Positions 59,344 to 64,000 of a DNA stretch of 64,000 bases are shown here, one piece after another (the first letter of the stretch is position 1; each line of letters begins with the position of its first letter). This DNA comes from Glycine soja (Eukaryota > Streptophyta > Magnoliopsida > Fabales > Fabaceae). The stretch lies in assembly GCF_004193775.1 (NCBI RefSeq), contig NC_041003.1, positions 42,599,611-42,663,610 on the forward strand, written 5' to 3'. The position numbers were made by a program, and so were the translations under genes. A model generated the notes under the pieces. That model ran no database searches. It was given only the letters and a program-made list of their open reading frames with translations, and was not told where the DNA came from.

Positions 59344-59385
<42 letters not shown>
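59344..59385. repeat. (AT)n microsatellite
   Basis: Uninterrupted dinucleotide run of about 42 bases, just downstream of the broken acyltransferase copy. Confidence 0.9.
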
Positions 59386-59388
<3 letters not shown>

Positions 59389-59600
59389 GTCAATGTGTTG
59401 TTGTGTACTAAATTATATATATAGATAATATACCAAGCATGTGTCTAAAATTGTTTTAATCCTTATTTTGATTTTTTTTTCTCATAGGGATTTTGCTTCT
59501 TAAATTTGATTGGAAAAATATGGATCTTTTTGGTTGTTAGAATCTGATATAGATGGGTTCATTCTTGTGTGTTAGATAGCTTATCTTAGAAACTTATTTT

Positions 59601-59670
59601 GTAAAATAGGGATTGATGCTTAGCTGATGAACATTGTAAAATAGGAATTGATGCTTAGCTTATGAACATT
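59601..59670. repeat. 35-bp tandem duplication
   Basis: GTAAAATAGG-ATTGATGCTTAGCT-ATGAACATT occurs twice in a row with two mismatches in 35. Confidence 0.9.
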
Positions 59671-59745
59671 GCATTCCAAATTTCATTTTCAACCTTTTTC
59701 TCTTTGTCTTTTTTTCACATAATAATTATTCAAGGAATTTGATAG

Positions 59746-59895
59746 GTAGATGAACAAGCCAAATATTCAAGTAAACGCCCCAAGAAAAAAAATGACAAAA
59801 CAATTGACAAGAAAAAGGGATTATACACCTTTGCATTCTCCAGCAAGAGCAAGGAAGTTAACACTCCTGAACGATATCATTTTGGAAACGGATGA
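59746..59895 (+). pseudogene. Possible isolated terminal exon, lysine-rich
   Basis: After an acceptor-like GATAG preceded by a pyrimidine-rich tract, a 49-codon frame ends in TGA. It has a basic run (KRPKKKNDKTIDKKK) like a nuclear localisation signal. Its composition differs from the AT-rich noise nearby, but no family is recognised and no upstream partner exon was found. Confidence 0.25.
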
Positions 59896-62880
59896 AACTG
59901 AATTGCATTTGTTATTAGCCGAATAGAATCAAGATGGAAAAACACCCCCTTTATATTGTTGTTGAATATGGTTAGGTTAATGTAGTTAAGTAGATGATTC
60001 GGTATTATAATAATATTATATTATCACTAATAATTCAGTTACAATTGAACTAATTCTAGTATTCCCTACACTGTTCTTTATATTTTTAGAATTACATTCA
60101 CATGACACTATTAATTCATTTAGTTTTAGAAAAAAAGTAGACCATTTTCATATTCTTTCTCTCAACTTTCTCTCTTGGGTTTCTTTCCTTTTTTATTATT
60201 TTTCATCCAGTTTTATTCATTTATTTATTTTTGCTTTTATGTGTTCCAATTATTTTTTAAAAATCCAATTTTATTCATTTATTTAAATCCTAAATTCATT
60301 GTTTACTTATTGTTTTTCATTAATGGGATATCTTCTTTGATAAGAATGATATAAAATCCAAGCTATATATTTTATGAATATATGTAAAAAAAATACTTAA
60401 GGACTGATGTGAATGATTCAGAATTCTTTCCTTAGTAAATTCATTTTCATTCCTCGGCCACGGGTCTCAAACTAGTAAGAGACTAAAGTTCCAGATTTTT
60501 GTCTCTATTACTTTCATATATGCCTTTTCAGTGTCTCTTTTTGTACAACAACTATGTATAAAGAGTGCATACATTTTTAGCATAAAAAAAGTAGTACAGA
60601 CTTTTTCTCTATAGAATGATGTAACAACAGTAATTTTGCACTGAGCTGGTACAGTTACGGATCTAAAGGCTTTAAAATTTTAAACACTCTTTTTAAGTGT
60701 TTATTTATCATTGAATTTAATTACATGTATAATCAGTATACATTTTTTATGCATATATTTAATGAGAAGATTACTTTATTATCACTTCATCCTATTTATC
60801 AATAGATATAGGGTGATAGGATCAATTCTTATTAATTAAATGCTCATGTAAAATAATTTTGTATAAAAAAATATATAAAATCTGTGCAAATATTCATTAT
60901 TAATTTTATATAATATTGATCAAATGAAGATCATTATTATTTTAATAAAACAATATCAATGTGAAGGAATAAAATATGTGCAGTTAAAATTTAATCTGCA
61001 GAACTCAGAGATCACGAGCCTTGAATGTGTAATTTTTTTTAATTCTAAAGAAGTCTTGCATGACAAATTTTTTAGTATGTTTTCGATCAATTTATTTATA
61101 AAAAGGGAATTATGAATAAAAAGAATTAATTTTTATATTTATTTTCTTCAAACAAAGCCCTATCAAATATATGTACTAATTAAATAATGCAAAGATTAAA
61201 TTATTAAGATGTTGTAAAAAAATATTTTTAAATAAATTGGATCAAACACCCAAGTAGAACTGATTAATTATTGCAATTGCACCGTCAAAATAATTATCTC
61301 AGAGAAGATGTGAAAACCTTCAAAGTTTATTCATTTTGTGTTTTTTTTCCTTATGATAAGAAAATGGTATTGAAAAGAAGGAAATGAAATGAAGTTGTAG
61401 GTCTTAATATAAGAAAAGTTTATTGGAAAGGCAGGTAAAAATAACAGTGGTTCTCCCTTTTTTTTTTGCTGAATAAAAGCGATTCTCCTTAGTCACAGAG
61501 AAATTAATAAAGAAAACACAACCATGCATCAACTTGAATTAAATATGCATCGAAAAAAAAATTCCTCTGAAAATAAGTAAACAAAATGCATAAGCTTATA
61601 CAAAGCATTAAAAAACTTATAGGCTTAGAAAAAAAATTAAATATAAAAAAGTAATGAAAATAAATTGTTTTCTTATTTTTTATTTAAATATTTTATATTT
61701 TTATTGTCAATTCATATAAATTAATGTTACATTACACCTCTATTATTGCATTCTATACCAAAAAAAAAAACTCTATTATTGCACTGATGTTAATTATTAG
61801 ACAGGATTTGGAATAGGAAGTAGTTTAATTAAACAATTAGAACAAAATCGATCAAAATCACACGCAAATTAGAGTATGAGAATTACAAGTACAATTAAGC
61901 AAAAATTACATCCAAATTGGTGGGGGAATTCTGACTTGAGATTTTGAAGGGGCAAAAAACAATAGAACAAGCCGGAATCTCAGGAAAATAAAATGTTTGA
62001 CGCGTTTGGTGATTCTCTAAAGAGGAAGGGTAATGAAAAACATTAATGATTAAACCAATCACATTGCTTCTTTTTTGTTTATATCACATTGCTGTTTATC
62101 ACAAAACATGGTGACGGCTTTGAATATAGATAGACAAAATAAAAACTATCCACGTAACTTTAGTATCAATTTGTGCAGTTGCCTTTCCTAATATCCAGCA
62201 GTTTGCTTCTCTAAAATCCATACCATTTGAGTAATCGAGTTTTTAAGGAGAAAAATTGGTCTAGACCTCTGGTTATACTGAAACAATCCCATGATAGTTG
62301 ATGTGCATGTTTCATCATATCGAGTCTTTAGAAATGAACTAAATAATTCATAAAAAATGAACTTAATAATATTATTATTAAAGGATAGATGTTGATAATA
62401 ATTTAGGATAAATAACACTGTTAGGAGTTTAAGTTTTATATTTTTTTCAATTTTGTTTTTCAACTTCAATTCATCGATCAATCTTGCTTCAGAAATATGG
62501 AGATTTTAAGAAATATATAATGATGAGTATTAAATGCAATAAATTACCAGACTACTATTAGAATTCAGAACTCTTCTATTAACAAAATGGATGTTACCAT
62601 CCATCCACTCCATCAAGTCATCAACATACCATCATTTATTAAGGCATTATTTTGAACCACAAAAGAACATCCAATATAAAATTTATCGTCTATCTGTTTT
62701 GTTATGAAATAATTTATTTATTTTTAAACAAAAAAAGGTATTTAAACATTACTGTAGGAACATAAATCCCAATTAGGTTAGCACCACCACTCCTATTGAA
62801 GGTAAACTCTAATTGTACCTAAGAAGATCATATGATATGAACAAAGGTGGTGCAACGTTCTATACCAAGAATGACCTATG
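59896..62880. other. AT-rich intergenic region, no gene seen
   Basis: No supported frame or domain on either strand; short AT-rich frames only. Confidence 0.4.
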
Positions 62881-63222
62881 AAACCAGTTTACAAGCAAAG
62901 ATCATCTCTTACTTATATATACCACTTTGTTCTCACAACTAATCGATGTGGGATTTCATGTTGATGACTAGATATCTTGAGTGTAAAATTAACAAAAATA
63001 AGTATTTGCAGATGATCCAATAATAGACAATCGATTACAATTACCTAATAATGGGTGGTCCTATATAAATCTAACAAGATTATTATACTATTTTTGAATT
63101 TAGAGTTAATTGAATCTATCTTAATCCTACAAAACTATCTTTTAGGTTGAAGTTACTGTCAACTTATATGTATACTATTTTGACATCATCATTATCTGAT
63201 GTGGAATTTTCAATATTATCCT
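62881..63222 (-). repeat. Decayed TRIM-family relic
   Basis: Two LTR-like blocks, at about 62900-62962 (CTTACTTATATATACCAC, then TAATCGATGTGGGATTTC) and about 63115-63222 (AATCCTACAAAACT, then ATCTGATGTGGAATTTTC), flank an internal part with GATCCAATAATAGACAATCG. The layout matches the 48023-49018 element. Confidence 0.5.
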
Positions 63223-64000
63223 GTATTTTTTAATTCTAACTATTCATATATGATTTTATGGTCTAAATTAACTCACCATCCTCTCGTTCAAAAGCACCTC
63301 TCACTTGCATCCTCATATATGCTATAAATCAAGTCACTTACATCCTCTCATAAATTTGGGTCATAATACAATTATATATAGATAATCAATATTAAAAGTT
63401 ATTGATTATGTAATTACTTCAAAAATCATGTATAGTTTTCTTTTAATATATTGGCTAATCAAACATAATCTAGTTGTCTATATTTATAATTCTTATGTTT
63501 CTGTAAACTTTTCATTTAATTAATACGTTCCTCATTTCCATTTAATATTGCCCATTCCAACCTTACACAGTTCTCTGCGAGGGTCATCAGATCAGTTAGT
63601 CTGTGTTTCAATTCCATATACCGTTAGGCTTTCTTTACAATTAAAAATCAGTTGGAAACAACCGTGCATGGGCAGAAGAGGTTCTAATTAAAATTAAATA
63701 GACTACTAGAGGAAAGTCTTTCCCATATAATCCCTATCAAGGGACAAATATATAACGTTAACTCAAACGTCTGATTTTAGTATAAATCAGAAGCCAACAT
63801 TCATATGTGGATCGATCCAAAATGGAATTAATAAGTCCAAGATACCCAGAAACAAACACAACTTACATGTTATTTCCACTCCATCCATATATATAGTTAT
63901 TACATTTTCACGTTCTGCAATAAACTAAAGAAATTAACATGAATAATCCAACCACGAAGCTGCCAGATCGAGGAATAAATTAAAAGGAACAACAAAAGGA
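63223..64000. other. Terminal intergenic stretch, no gene seen
   Basis: AT-rich. The last about 450 bases are slightly less AT-rich and could belong to a gene beyond the window, but no frame is supported. Confidence 0.35.

Overview
This window is nuclear DNA of a flowering plant. It is strongly AT-rich, has GT-AG spliced genes of plant type, many long (AT)n microsatellites and several layers of transposable elements. The repeat content (a solo LTR with a GCGCTTAGCGC-type array, and a miniature LTR element with legume-like termini) suggests a legume, most likely Glycine. The species is inferred from remembered repeat types and was not tested.

Genes. Four loci look real. (1) The last three exons of an unrecognised gene on + (3-641). 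(2) A single-exon PB1-domain protein on - (1896-2975). (3) A phosphoglycerate-mutase-like histidine phosphatase on - (coding 15893-20852, nine coding exons, 274 residues) with a non-coding first exon near 22.0-22.1 kb. (4) A bHLH transcription factor of the bHLH93/ICE-like type on + (54524-56478, four exons, 333 residues). A broken, still intron-bearing copy of a glycerophosphocholine acyltransferase-like (DUF2838) gene lies at 58281-59212 on +.

Mobile DNA. 6702-13710 is a Mutator-like element (MULE) with about 150-bp terminal inverted repeats and a decayed transposase gene. A 1,539-bp solo LTR (8170-9708, 5-bp duplication TTATA) has inserted into it. 23539-28667 is a nearly complete Ty3/gypsy chromovirus-type retrotransposon with 366/365-bp LTRs and a dead gag-pol. 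Between 29.4 and 34.4 kb are a PIF/Harbinger-type MITE, a SINE-like insertion with a perfect 14-bp duplication, and two 5'-truncated LINE remnants. 48023-49018 is a TRIM-like element with a hAT-like insertion in one terminal repeat; relics of the same family occur near 41.0-41.4, 55.6 and 62.9-63.2 kb. Small inverted-repeat MITEs with 9-bp duplications lie at 16334-16624 (inside an intron of the phosphatase gene) and 42218-42556.

The rest (about 3.5-6.5, 13.7-15.8, 22.2-23.5, 32.0-33.8, 36.6-41.0, 42.6-48.0, 50.2-54.4 and 59.9-64.0 kb) is AT-rich intergenic sequence in which I see no supported gene. No rRNA, tRNA, CRISPR or operon-like structure was seen. The genes do not form an obvious pathway. 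The main interest is the nested transposon history, the broken acyltransferase copy and several small retroelements with clear insertion signatures.
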